From an uncultured bacterium (lineage in GTDB: Bacteria > Actinomycetota > Actinomycetes > S36-B12), in contig CAJAKT010000052.1 of assembly GCA_903940375.1 (NCBI GenBank), forward strand, positions 1 through 5,672: 5,672 nt of DNA, written 5' to 3'. The notes beneath the pieces were generated by a model. That model did no database searches and was not told where the DNA came from. It saw only the letters and a list, made by a program, of their open reading frames with translations. This document shows, one piece after another, positions 1 through 5,608 of the stretch (the first letter of the stretch is position 1; each line of letters starts with the position of its first letter). The position numbers were made by a program, and so were the translations under genes.

Positions 1-331
1 GATCCGTCGAAACGACGATGCACCTGCTCAGACGATCCTCGTGGGAGATCTCGAAGTCGACGTCACGGGCCACACCGTCAAGCGAGGTGGCGAGGTCCTG
101 TCGCTGACACCGTTGGAGTTCGACCTACTCGTGTGCCTCGCGCGCAAGCCGGGCCAGGTGTTCACGCGCGAGGTGCTGCTGCAGGAGGTCTGGGGCTACC
201 GTCATGCGGCGGACACACGCCTGGTCAACGTCCACGTGCAGCGGCTCCGCGCCAAGGTCGAACGTGACCCGGAGCATCCCGACATCGTCCTCACCGTTCG
301 TGGTGTTGGCTACAAGGCGGGCCCGGCGTAG
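1..331 (+). CDS. mtrA: MtrA response regulator, C-terminal DNA-binding part (5' truncated)
   Basis: MtrA is the DNA-binding response regulator of the MtrAB two-component system and is phosphorylated by MtrB. The frame is open from base 2, so the gene begins outside the window. The GTG at 41 is an internal codon, because upstream codons read IRRNDD, matching the linker of mycobacterial MtrA. The 109 visible residues are the OmpR/PhoB winged-helix domain: the LTPLEFDLL segment, then VFTREVLLQEVWGYRH, then the recognition-helix region DTRLVNVHVQRLRAKVE, and the closing hairpin VRGVGYKAG. These stretches are nearly identical to what I recall of M. tuberculosis MtrA. The receiver domain with its phospho-acceptor aspartate is not in the window. 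The stop is TAG at 329-331, and mtrB follows after 17 bp, consistent with one operon. No promoter is visible because the gene start lies outside. Confidence 0.95.
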   Translation, partial: IRRNDDAPAQTILVGDLEVDVTGHTVKRGGEVLSLTPLEFDLLVCLARKPGQVFTREVLLQEVWGYRHAADTRLVNVHVQRLRAKVERDPEHPDIVLTVRGVGYKAGPA

Positions 332-348
332 TCGCTGGCAGCACCTCG

Positions 349-2049
349 ATGACCCGCATCCTCATGGCCGTCTCCCGCTTCTTCCTCGCTGTGCCTCGGG
401 CGATAGCGCGCATCTGGCGTCGGTCGCTCTGGCTGCGCGTCACCCTGACGACGCTGGTGCTGTCGGTGATCGTCGTGGGTGTGCTGGGAATATCGCTGCT
501 ATCGCGGGTTACATCCGGTCTGCTCGATGCCAAGGACCGGATCAGCATCGGTGAGGCCTCTGCCGGTCTCGGTGAGGCACAGCGAATCCTCGATGCGGCT
601 GATACCGGCCCGTCGACGCCGTCGGCCTCGAGACTGGTCGACAGCGTCGTGAGTGCGCTGGCCGCGCGCGCCGGTTCGCCATCGACATTCGACGTGCTGC
701 TGCTGTCATCGCAGCCGAGCGGCAATGCACCCGAGCGCGGCACGAACCTCGTCGCCGAGACGAGCGTGCCGGCATCGCTGCGCACGGCCGTGGTCGAATC
801 GCAGCGACAGTCGTGGACGTACACCGAGATCCAGTTCCTCGACGGTCGCACGACGCCGGGTCTTGTTGTCGGAGCACCTCTTCTGGTGCCGACTGTCGGC
901 CCATACGAGCTGTACTACCTGTTCCCGCTGACGCAGGAGCAGGCGACTTTGGATCTCGTCCGCTCCTCTGTGATCACGACCGGGGTGCTGCTGGTCCTGC
1001 TGCTTGCTTTCGTCGCCTGGCTGGTGACACGGCAGGTCGTCGTGCCCGTCCGCGCGGCCTCGCAGACGGCAGCACGGCTGGCGGAGGGCAATCTCGCCGA
1101 GCGCATGAAGGTCAGCGGTACTGACGACCTGGCCCGCCTAGCGACGTCGTTCAATGCGATGGCGGCCAGCCTCGCGCGGCAGATCCGTCAGCTCGAGGAG
1201 CTGTCCCGGGTGCAGCAGCGCTTCGTATCCGACGTCTCGCACGAACTGCGTACGCCATTGACGACGATCCGCATGGCGGCAGACGTGGTGTACGACGATC
1301 GCGACGTGCTCGATACCCCGACGGCGCGCGCTGTGGAGTTGTTGCAGAACCAGCTTGATCGGTTCGAGGCGCTCCTGGTCGATCTGCTGGAGATCTCGCG
1401 ATTCGATGCGGGCGCGGCTGTTCTCGACCTTGAGCGCGTTGACCTCGTGGGACTCGTCCAACGGGCTATCGACGGCGCGCAGCCGCTCGCCGAGCGCGCT
1501 GGCCTGGACTTGCGGCTCATCACGACGAAGGAGACCTGTCCGGTCGACTGCGACCCGCGCCGGGTCCATCGCATCGTGCGCAATCTCATCGAGAACGCGA
1601 TCGAGCATGGTGACCTTCGCGGCGTCGATGTCTCGGTAGCCGAGGGTCCTGATGCGGTGGCGGTAACCGTGCGTGACTTCGGCGTGGGGCTCCGTCCGGG
1701 TGAGGCAGCGCTCGTCTTCAACCGCTTCTGGCGAGCAGATCCGGCTCGAGCCCGCACGACGGGCGGGACGGGACTGGGCCTGTCGATCTCACTCGAGGAT
1801 GCACGGCTGCATGGCGGCTGGCTGGAGGCGTGGGGGGCGCCTGGCAAGGGGGCCTGCTTCCGCATGACGCTGCCGCGCGATCGGGTCATCGGGATCACGG
1901 AGTCGCCGCTCCCGCTGGACGTGGACGGCGACGACGTCGACGGTGAGGCTCTGCCCACGGAGGGTGTGCGGGATTCAGCGGAACGCGACGACACCTCCGC
2001 GTCTCCTGCGGCAACGTTCGTCATCAATGGCGGGGAGCGGCGATCGTGA
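349..2049 (+). CDS. mtrB: MtrB sensor histidine kinase
   Basis: This is the membrane sensor kinase that phosphorylates MtrA. It has 566 residues, about the length of mycobacterial MtrB. Transmembrane segments lie at about 29-51 and 204-227, enclosing an extracytoplasmic sensor region of about 150 residues. A HAMP linker follows at about 228-280. The H-box is SHELRTPL with phospho-acceptor His298. The N-box is RNLIENAIEHG (Asn412, Asn416), the G1 box DFGVGL (443-448), the F-box around VFNRFWR (456-462), and the G2 box TGGTGLGLS (471-479). An acidic, low-complexity tail of about 55 residues follows the ATPase domain. The ATG at 349 puts a short basic cytoplasmic stretch before the first membrane segment. 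No clear Shine-Dalgarno precedes it, so translation may be coupled to mtrA, and the ATG at 364 (Met6) is an alternative. The stop TGA overlaps the lpqB start. All catalytic motifs are intact. Confidence 0.96.
   Translation: MTRILMAVSRFFLAVPRAIARIWRRSLWLRVTLTTLVLSVIVVGVLGISLLSRVTSGLLDAKDRISIGEASAGLGEAQRILDAADTGPSTPSASRLVDSVVSALAARAGSPSTFDVLLLSSQPSGNAPERGTNLVAETSVPASLRTAVVESQRQSWTYTEIQFLDGRTTPGLVVGAPLLVPTVGPYELYYLFPLTQEQATLDLVRSSVITTGVLLVLLLAFVAWLVTRQVVVPVRAASQTAARLAEGNLAERMKVSGTDDLARLATSFNAMAASLARQIRQLEELSRVQQRFVSDVSHELRTPLTTIRMAADVVYDDRDVLDTPTARAVELLQNQLDRFEALLVDLLEISRFDAGAAVLDLERVDLVGLVQRAIDGAQPLAERAGLDLRLITTKETCPVDCDPRRVHRIVRNLIENAIEHGDLRGVDVSVAEGPDAVAVTVRDFGVGLRPGEAALVFNRFWRADPARARTTGGTGLGLSISLEDARLHGGWLEAWGAPGKGACFRMTLPRDRVIGITESPLPLDVDGDDVDGEALPTEGVRDSAERDDTSASPAATFVINGGERRS
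2032..2037 (+). promoter_or_regulatory. Ribosome binding site for lpqB inside mtrB
   Basis: GGGGAG lies 8 bases before the GTG at 2046, inside the last codons of mtrB. It supports GTG 2046 as the lpqB start. Together with the GTGA stop/start overlap at 2046-2049 it suggests translational coupling of mtrB and lpqB. Confidence 0.7.
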
Positions 2050-3779
2050 CGGGCCACGTGAGCTTCGTGCGTCGGGCAGTGGGCTTACTGGCCGTGCTGG
2101 TGGTGGCATCGGGCTGTGCCACGGTGCCGTCCTCCTTCTCCGCGCAGGTTCCCACGAGCGGGCCCATCGAGCAGGGCGAGCAGGTGGGCGTCGACCCCGA
2201 GGACCAGTTCATCCGCGTCATCGCCCGCGAACCCCGCCCGGGCATGAGTCCGACTCAGGTGGTCCAGGGTTTCCTCGATGCCTCGGCATCGTTCGACGGC
2301 GACCACGCGGTGGCCCGGCAGTACCTGACGCCGGCGGCCAGCACCGGATGGGAGACGGGCGCTGGGGTGTCCGTCTACGACGGAGCGGCGGCACTCAGTG
2401 AGCAGGGCAGTGCGGTTGTCCTGACAGCGGCGGAGTCCGGCCGGATCGCCAGCAATGGCCGGTACGAGGTGGCGGGTCCGGCGGCGGAACTCAGCCAGAC
2501 GTTCGGGCTCACGAGGATCAATGACGAGTGGCGCATTGCCGAGCTGCCGCAGGGCCTGCTCCTGTCGCAGTCAGACGTCGACCGTGCCTTCCGCAGTTTC
2601 GCGGTCTACTTCTTCAACCCGGATTTCTCCACACTCGTCCCGGATCCGCGGATGGTCCCGGTCATCGGCCCGGGCCTCGCGACGACTCTGGTCCGCGGAC
2701 TGGTCGCCGGGCCGAGCGACTGGCTGCAGCCGGCTGTCCGCACAGGATTCCCCGCCGGAGTGAAACTGAACATCGACGCCGTGCCGGTTGAGTCGGGAGT
2801 GGCCCGCGTCGATCTGACGGCAAATGCCCGCCAAGCCGATGACGAGACCCGGCAGGCCCTATCGCAGCAGATCGTGTGGACTCTGGGGCAGCTCCCAGAC
2901 ATCCAGTCCGTGGAGATCAGTGCCGGGGGGCAGCCGCTGCTGGTGCCAGGAGCGCCGTCACCACAACCACGAGATGCATGGCCCGCTGTTGATCCCAACG
3001 GTCTGCCTGCCGGTTCGGCCGGGTATTCAGCCCGTCCCGACGGTGTCGTTCGGCTGATCCCCGGTGGTGTCCGTCCGGTACCGGGCGGAGCGGGTGCTGG
3101 CGAGATAGCTCTCATCGACATCGCGATCTCCCATGACTCTCAGTCCATCGCCGGGATCGATCCCGCTGGTGCGGTATGGGAGGCACGCATGCTTGAGGGT
3201 GCGCCCCTGATCCGTATCCGCGAGGCCGCCTCCCCGACCGGGGTGGCCTTCGACCAGTCGTCCGTGTGGGTCGTCGATGCGGAGGAAGGGCTGCTCTCGG
3301 TGAGTGGCGACGGCACCTCCGTCCCGATCACGGTCGCCGGCCTGAGCAAGCGGACCGTCCTCATTGCGGCGATCCCGTCCCGTGACGGCACCCGTGCCGC
3401 CCTTGTCGTGCGGCGGGGCCCCCGGACGGGACTGCTGCTGGCCCGTGTCATCCGCACCGCGGGCAGTACGACGCGCATCACCGTGGATGCGCCGATCCGG
3501 ATCGAATCGCGGCTCGCGGAGGTGCTGGACGCGGCGTGGTCGGGGGCGGACACCCTGTCGGTGCTGGGCAGTGAGAGTGCGGGGACGGTGCAGGTCTTCG
3601 ATGTCTCGATCGCGCGCGGGTCATCGACCTCGCAAGGAACGCCGGAGGCGCCGGTTACCGTGGCGGCTGCGCCGGGCCTGCCGACACTTGTCGGGGCCGC
3701 CGATGGCCTGGTCTACGAGTTCACGGCCGGAGCGTGGGTGGAACGGGTGCGGGGTTCCTCGCCGGCCTACCCCGGCTAG
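2046..3779 (+). CDS. lpqB: LpqB lipoprotein, accessory to MtrAB
   Basis: LpqB is a lipoprotein anchored on the outer face of the membrane. In mycobacteria it contacts the extracellular part of MtrB and modulates MtrA phosphorylation. This copy has 577 residues, close to the family length. Its N-terminus is a lipoprotein signal: a basic start (FVRR), a hydrophobic core GLLAVLVVA, and a lipobox ASGC with Cys24 as the predicted lipidated residue. Residues about 50-170 form the N-terminal domain. A GerMN-like domain follows at about 185-300 (YFFNPDFSTLVPD to QSVEISAGGQPLLV). Residues about 325-570 match the LpqB beta-propeller region, with the repeated-strand pattern and the segment SRDGTRAALVV. 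The protein ends SSPAYPG and appears complete. The GTG start overlaps the mtrB stop and has a good ribosome binding site. The last 59 bp overlap the 3' end of comF on the other strand. Confidence 0.95.
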   Translation: MTGHVSFVRRAVGLLAVLVVASGCATVPSSFSAQVPTSGPIEQGEQVGVDPEDQFIRVIAREPRPGMSPTQVVQGFLDASASFDGDHAVARQYLTPAASTGWETGAGVSVYDGAAALSEQGSAVVLTAAESGRIASNGRYEVAGPAAELSQTFGLTRINDEWRIAELPQGLLLSQSDVDRAFRSFAVYFFNPDFSTLVPDPRMVPVIGPGLATTLVRGLVAGPSDWLQPAVRTGFPAGVKLNIDAVPVESGVARVDLTANARQADDETRQALSQQIVWTLGQLPDIQSVEISAGGQPLLVPGAPSPQPRDAWPAVDPNGLPAGSAGYSARPDGVVRLIPGGVRPVPGGAGAGEIALIDIAISHDSQSIAGIDPAGAVWEARMLEGAPLIRIREAASPTGVAFDQSSVWVVDAEEGLLSVSGDGTSVPITVAGLSKRTVLIAAIPSRDGTRAALVVRRGPRTGLLLARVIRTAGSTTRITVDAPIRIESRLAEVLDAAWSGADTLSVLGSESAGTVQVFDVSIARGSSTSQGTPEAPVTVAAAPGLPTLVGAADGLVYEFTAGAWVERVRGSSPAYPG

Positions 3780-4443
3780 GTCCGGTGGCAGCCACGGCGG
3801 CGATCGCGTCGACTCGCATCCCGGCGATGGTCAGGGTGCGGAGTGCCTCGCTCATCGTGGCCCCGGTGGTCACCACGTCGTCGATCAGCAGGACAAGGCT
3901 GCCGGCGTCGCTTGGGCGGGTCGGTCCCGCTGCCCGGAAGGCACCGATGATTCGGGTCCGTCGCTCGCTTCGACTCAGTCCCTTCATGGGCAGATAGGCC
4001 GGCCCTGGCCGCAGGCGGCGCTCGACGCGAGTCGGCAGGCCATCTCGGGATAGGTCTCTAGCGGCCGATCGGGCTACGGCGCCGAGGGCATCGAATCCAC
4101 GCGGGGCATGCCGATGGCTGGGGACGGGAACAAGCACGCAGCGCGCCGGCCGGTGCAGCCGGGCCGCGGCGAGTGCCGCGTCGGCCAGCAGGCGTCCCAG
4201 CATGGGCGCGAGACTGCGGCTGCCTCGTTCCTTGTACTCGAGGATCGCCTCCCGCGTCAGTCCGTCGTATGGCGATGCCGCGTGCAGCGGGATGGCCAGC
4301 CCCGCCAGGGGAACGGACCGGACCCCGCCGCGCAGCAGTGCCAGGCACTCGGGGCAGAGGACCGAGCCGGGGGTGTGACAGCCCAGACAGGTGCGGCCAA
4401 GCACCAGATCGAACACCTCGACGAGCAGGGCGGGCGGTGGCAT
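3721..4443 (-). CDS. comF: ComF family protein (zinc-finger plus phosphoribosyltransferase-like domain)
   Basis: ComF proteins support DNA uptake in naturally competent bacteria. In actinobacteria the role of this conserved homologue is not established. The 240-residue product has a four-cysteine zinc-binding motif (Cys19, Cys22, Cys30, Cys33). The family segment EYKERGSRSLAPMLGRLL follows at 69-86, then PVPSHRHAPRGFDAL (106-120), the segment RRTRIIGAFR (161-170), and the phosphoribosyltransferase signature LLIDDVVTTGAT (185-196; Asp188, Asp189). I chose ATG 4443 because it places the zinc finger about 20 residues in, as usual. A longer open frame starting at 4647 runs through the palindromic repeats and is unlikely. 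No Shine-Dalgarno is evident before 4443. The last 20 or so residues, after VAATG, lie beyond the catalytic fold, and those from about residue 222 are encoded antisense to the end of lpqB. The gene is inverted relative to its usual orientation next to lpqB. Confidence 0.9.
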   Translation of the reverse strand: MPPPALLVEVFDLVLGRTCLGCHTPGSVLCPECLALLRGGVRSVPLAGLAIPLHAASPYDGLTREAILEYKERGSRSLAPMLGRLLADAALAAARLHRPARCVLVPVPSHRHAPRGFDALGAVARSAARDLSRDGLPTRVERRLRPGPAYLPMKGLSRSERRTRIIGAFRAAGPTRPSDAGSLVLLIDDVVTTGATMSEALRTLTIAGMRVDAIAAVAATGPSRGRPARNPAPVPPTLRP

Positions 4444-4509
4444 GAGCCCACAGTGGCCCGGCCGGGTCGATTGGTGGTCGGCGATCCGCAGGCTGTGGAC
4501 GGCCGACCG

Positions 4510-4544
4510 CGCGACTGGGACGCGGCCGCGCCACGCGACTGGGA
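4510..4544 (+). repeat. 11-bp direct repeat abutting the palindromic cluster
   Basis: CGCGACTGGGA occurs at 4510-4520 and again at 4534-4544. The 13 bp between them include the perfect palindrome CGCGGCCGCG (4521-4530). The second copy runs into the first palindromic 16-mer, sharing its TGGGA. Confidence 0.8.
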
Positions 4545-4655
4545 GAAATGGCGAATCCGCCCCGATTCCCCGCGGTTCTTGGCCGTTTGTCCCGCATTGC
4601 GGGAGAAACGGGGAAGGAAACGGGCGAATCGGGCTCTTGTTGGCCATTTCTCCCG
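4540..4655. repeat. Nested palindromic repeat cluster (four alternating 16-mers)
   Basis: Four copies of a 16-mer with consensus CGGGAGAAAYGGCCAA alternate in orientation: A plus 4540-4555, B minus 4579-4594, C plus 4600-4615, D minus 4640-4655. Eleven of 16 positions are identical in all four. B and C face each other and form an 18-bp-arm palindrome (4579-4615) centred on 4597, with 15 of 18 pairs matching. A with B and C with D form two hairpin-like units about 55 bp long, arranged as a direct repeat with a period near 60. The spacers inside each unit also share an inverted CCCGATTC core, so the whole block is a large imperfect palindrome. It lies downstream of the GNAT-LuxR stop and upstream of comF, both on the minus strand. 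It resembles REP/BIME or MITE-type intergenic elements and might also act as a transcription terminator for the GNAT-LuxR gene. No long T-run follows either hairpin. The family is not one I can name. Confidence 0.85.
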
Positions 4656-4695
4656 GTGCGGCGTCCCGGTGCGGCGTCCCGGTGCGGCGTCCCGG
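4651..4695. repeat. 13-bp tandem repeat, 3 copies plus a partial
   Basis: The unit TCCCGGTGCGGCG is repeated perfectly at 4651-4663, 4664-4676 and 4677-4689. A six-base partial copy (TCCCGG) follows at 4690-4695. The array lies just beyond the stop codon of the minus-strand GNAT-LuxR gene (ends at 4700). Its first unit overlaps palindromic copy D by 5 bp. The unit length is not a multiple of three, in keeping with a non-coding array. Confidence 0.92.
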
Positions 4696-4699
4696 CAGG

Positions 4700-5521
4700 T
4701 CAGCTCGGCAGTGACGTGAGGCCCTGCCGCAGTCCGATGACGACGGCCTCCGCGCGGGACTTCGCCTGCAGCTTCTCCAGGATGCTGCGGACGTGGTTCT
4801 TCACGGTGTTCTCGCTGATGCCCAGATCGATGGCGATATCGCGGTTCGACTGGCCCTGGGTGAGGTGGCCCAGCACATCGCGTTCGCGTCGCGTGAGTTC
4901 CGGCCCGAGGTACGCGCCCCGCGGGTCGGCGAGCCGGGATGCGGCGGCCAGGCCTTCGGGCGTCAGGGTGCCGATCCACGAGTCGCGACGCTCGCCGCGC
5001 TGTGCAGCGAAGCGCGGGAAGACGTGGTTGGGCACCTGGAAGCCCACGTTGCGAGCGGTCTGCCGCGAGGCGTCGTTGCCGACGAAGGCGTACCAGGTGA
5101 TGACCTGCAGCCCGAGGGCTGAGAACGCCCAGGTGCACGCGAGCCGCAGGGCTCGGGCGGCGTGGCCGTGACCGCGGCTCCAGGGCGCAAGCAGGTAGCC
5201 GACCTCGGCGCCCCCATGCCCGTCAGGTCGAAGGTCGATGGTGCCGCCCCAGCGATCGGACGGGGGCGTGGTGATGATCCAGACGGGGGAGGCCCACCAC
5301 GCCGCCCCCGTCGGCTGCTTCCCGAGCCAGTCCTGGGCATCGGTGACGGTGTAGGGGGACGGGATGGTCGTCCACATGGCATTCAGGGGGTCCTGGCAGC
5401 CCAGCGCGACATCGTCAGCGTCGGTGGGGCGGGCAATGCGCAGCGTGATAACCCCGTCGCTGAGAATCGGGGGGGCAGGGCGCTGTGCCGATGGCATGGA
5501 AGCCAGTTTGGCAGCCTGCAT
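4700..5521 (-). CDS. GNAT acetyltransferase fused to a LuxR-type helix-turn-helix
   Basis: The 273-residue protein combines two recognised domains. Residues about 20-190 are a GNAT fold of the RimJ/RimL type: early strand VITLRIARPTDADD, the family-like segment MWTTIPSPYTVTDAQDWL (49-66), the acetyl-CoA-binding loop RGHGHA (116-121) after EVGYLLAPW, and a later GNDAS (148-152) followed by ARNVGF. Residues about 207-265 are a LuxR/FixJ-type DNA-binding domain: LTRRERDVL, then QSNRDIAIDLGISENTVKNH, then ILEKL (key residues Glu213, Asn226, Thr239, Val240, Lys241, His243, Leu251). A natural inference is a DNA-binding protein whose activity depends on acetyl-CoA or an acetylated substrate; neither substrate nor targets can be read from sequence. 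ATG 5521 directly follows an in-frame TAG. ATG 5497 (Met9) is an equally plausible start, and neither has a Shine-Dalgarno. The gene is divergent from secA and sits where hpf is usually found. Confidence 0.88.
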   Translation of the reverse strand: MQAAKLASMPSAQRPAPPILSDGVITLRIARPTDADDVALGCQDPLNAMWTTIPSPYTVTDAQDWLGKQPTGAAWWASPVWIITTPPSDRWGGTIDLRPDGHGGAEVGYLLAPWSRGHGHAARALRLACTWAFSALGLQVITWYAFVGNDASRQTARNVGFQVPNHVFPRFAAQRGERRDSWIGTLTPEGLAAASRLADPRGAYLGPELTRRERDVLGHLTQGQSNRDIAIDLGISENTVKNHVRSILEKLQAKSRAEAVVIGLRQGLTSLPS

Positions 5522-5522
5522 C

Positions 5523-5528
5523 TACGAT
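5523..5528 (+). promoter_or_regulatory. Possible -10 element for secA
   Basis: TACGAT fits the TAnnnT pattern of actinobacterial -10 boxes. It lies 80 bases before the secA start in the divergent spacer. A TTGGCA at 5508-5513 resembles a -35 but is only 9 bp away, too close for a standard promoter, so this is a weak call. Confidence 0.25.
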
Positions 5529-5536
5529 GGGGAGAC

Positions 5537-5551
5537 TGGCCACACCGGCCA
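5537..5551. promoter_or_regulatory. 15-bp dyad TGGCC-N5-GGCCA, possible operator
   Basis: A perfect inverted repeat (TGGCC, ACACC, GGCCA) lies in the spacer between the divergent GNAT-LuxR and secA genes. It is 16 bp upstream of the longer GNAT-LuxR start and 57 bp upstream of secA. Dyads of this size are typical protein-binding sites, and autoregulation by the LuxR-type domain is one possibility. No direct evidence links the two. Confidence 0.35.
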
Positions 5552-5563
5552 TGAGCGTTCGCA

Positions 5564-5578
5564 TGCCCGAGCCGGGCA
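5564..5578. promoter_or_regulatory. 15-bp dyad/hairpin in the secA leader
   Basis: TGCCCG-AGC-CGGGCA is a perfect inverted repeat with 6-bp arms and a 3-base loop, ending 13 bases before the secA ribosome binding site. It could be an operator or form a small hairpin in the secA 5' leader. Confidence 0.35.
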
Positions 5579-5591
5579 CACGCATCCCGAT

Positions 5592-5598
5592 GGAAAGG
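5592..5598 (+). promoter_or_regulatory. Ribosome binding site for secA
   Basis: GGAAAGG lies 10 bases before the GTG at 5609 and decides that start codon. Confidence 0.7.
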
Positions 5599-5608
5599 TC
5601 GCATCGCT

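Noticed and set aside
41..331. mtrA starting at GTG 41 as a short stand-alone DNA-binding protein
   Set aside because: The same frame stays open to the window edge and encodes the conserved MtrA linker RRNDD upstream, so the gene is simply cut by the window.
1188..2057. Long open frame antisense to mtrB (289 codons)
   Set aside because: It lies entirely opposite motif-rich mtrB, is Ser/Arg-rich low complexity typical of GC-rich shadow frames, and has no recognisable domain.
3761..3795. Small hairpins at the lpqB/comF convergence (GCCGG...CCGGC at 3761-3776; GTGGC-A-GCCAC at 3785-3795) as a terminator
   Set aside because: The stems are only about 5 bp and no T-run follows on either strand. 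They are also inside coding sequence, so there is not enough for a terminator call.
4444..4647. A 68-residue N-terminal extension of comF from the ATG at 4647
   Set aside because: The extension reads straight through the palindromic repeats, shows no family similarity, and would put the zinc finger far from the N-terminus. ATG 4443 fits ComF length and layout.
4510..4695. CRISPR array
   Set aside because: The repeats are 11-16 bp, alternate in orientation or are directly tandem, and lack uniform unique spacers or cas genes.
4257..5138. Long minus-strand open frame (293 codons) across comF, the repeats and the GNAT-LuxR gene
   Set aside because: It is out of frame with two well-supported genes, is Arg/Pro-rich and has no motifs.
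4548..5171. Plus-strand open frame (207 codons) starting MAN inside the repeat cluster
   Set aside because: Its start lies in palindromic copy A, and its body is antisense to the GNAT-LuxR gene with shadow-like composition. The ATG in copies A and D is part of the repeated GAGAAATGG core.
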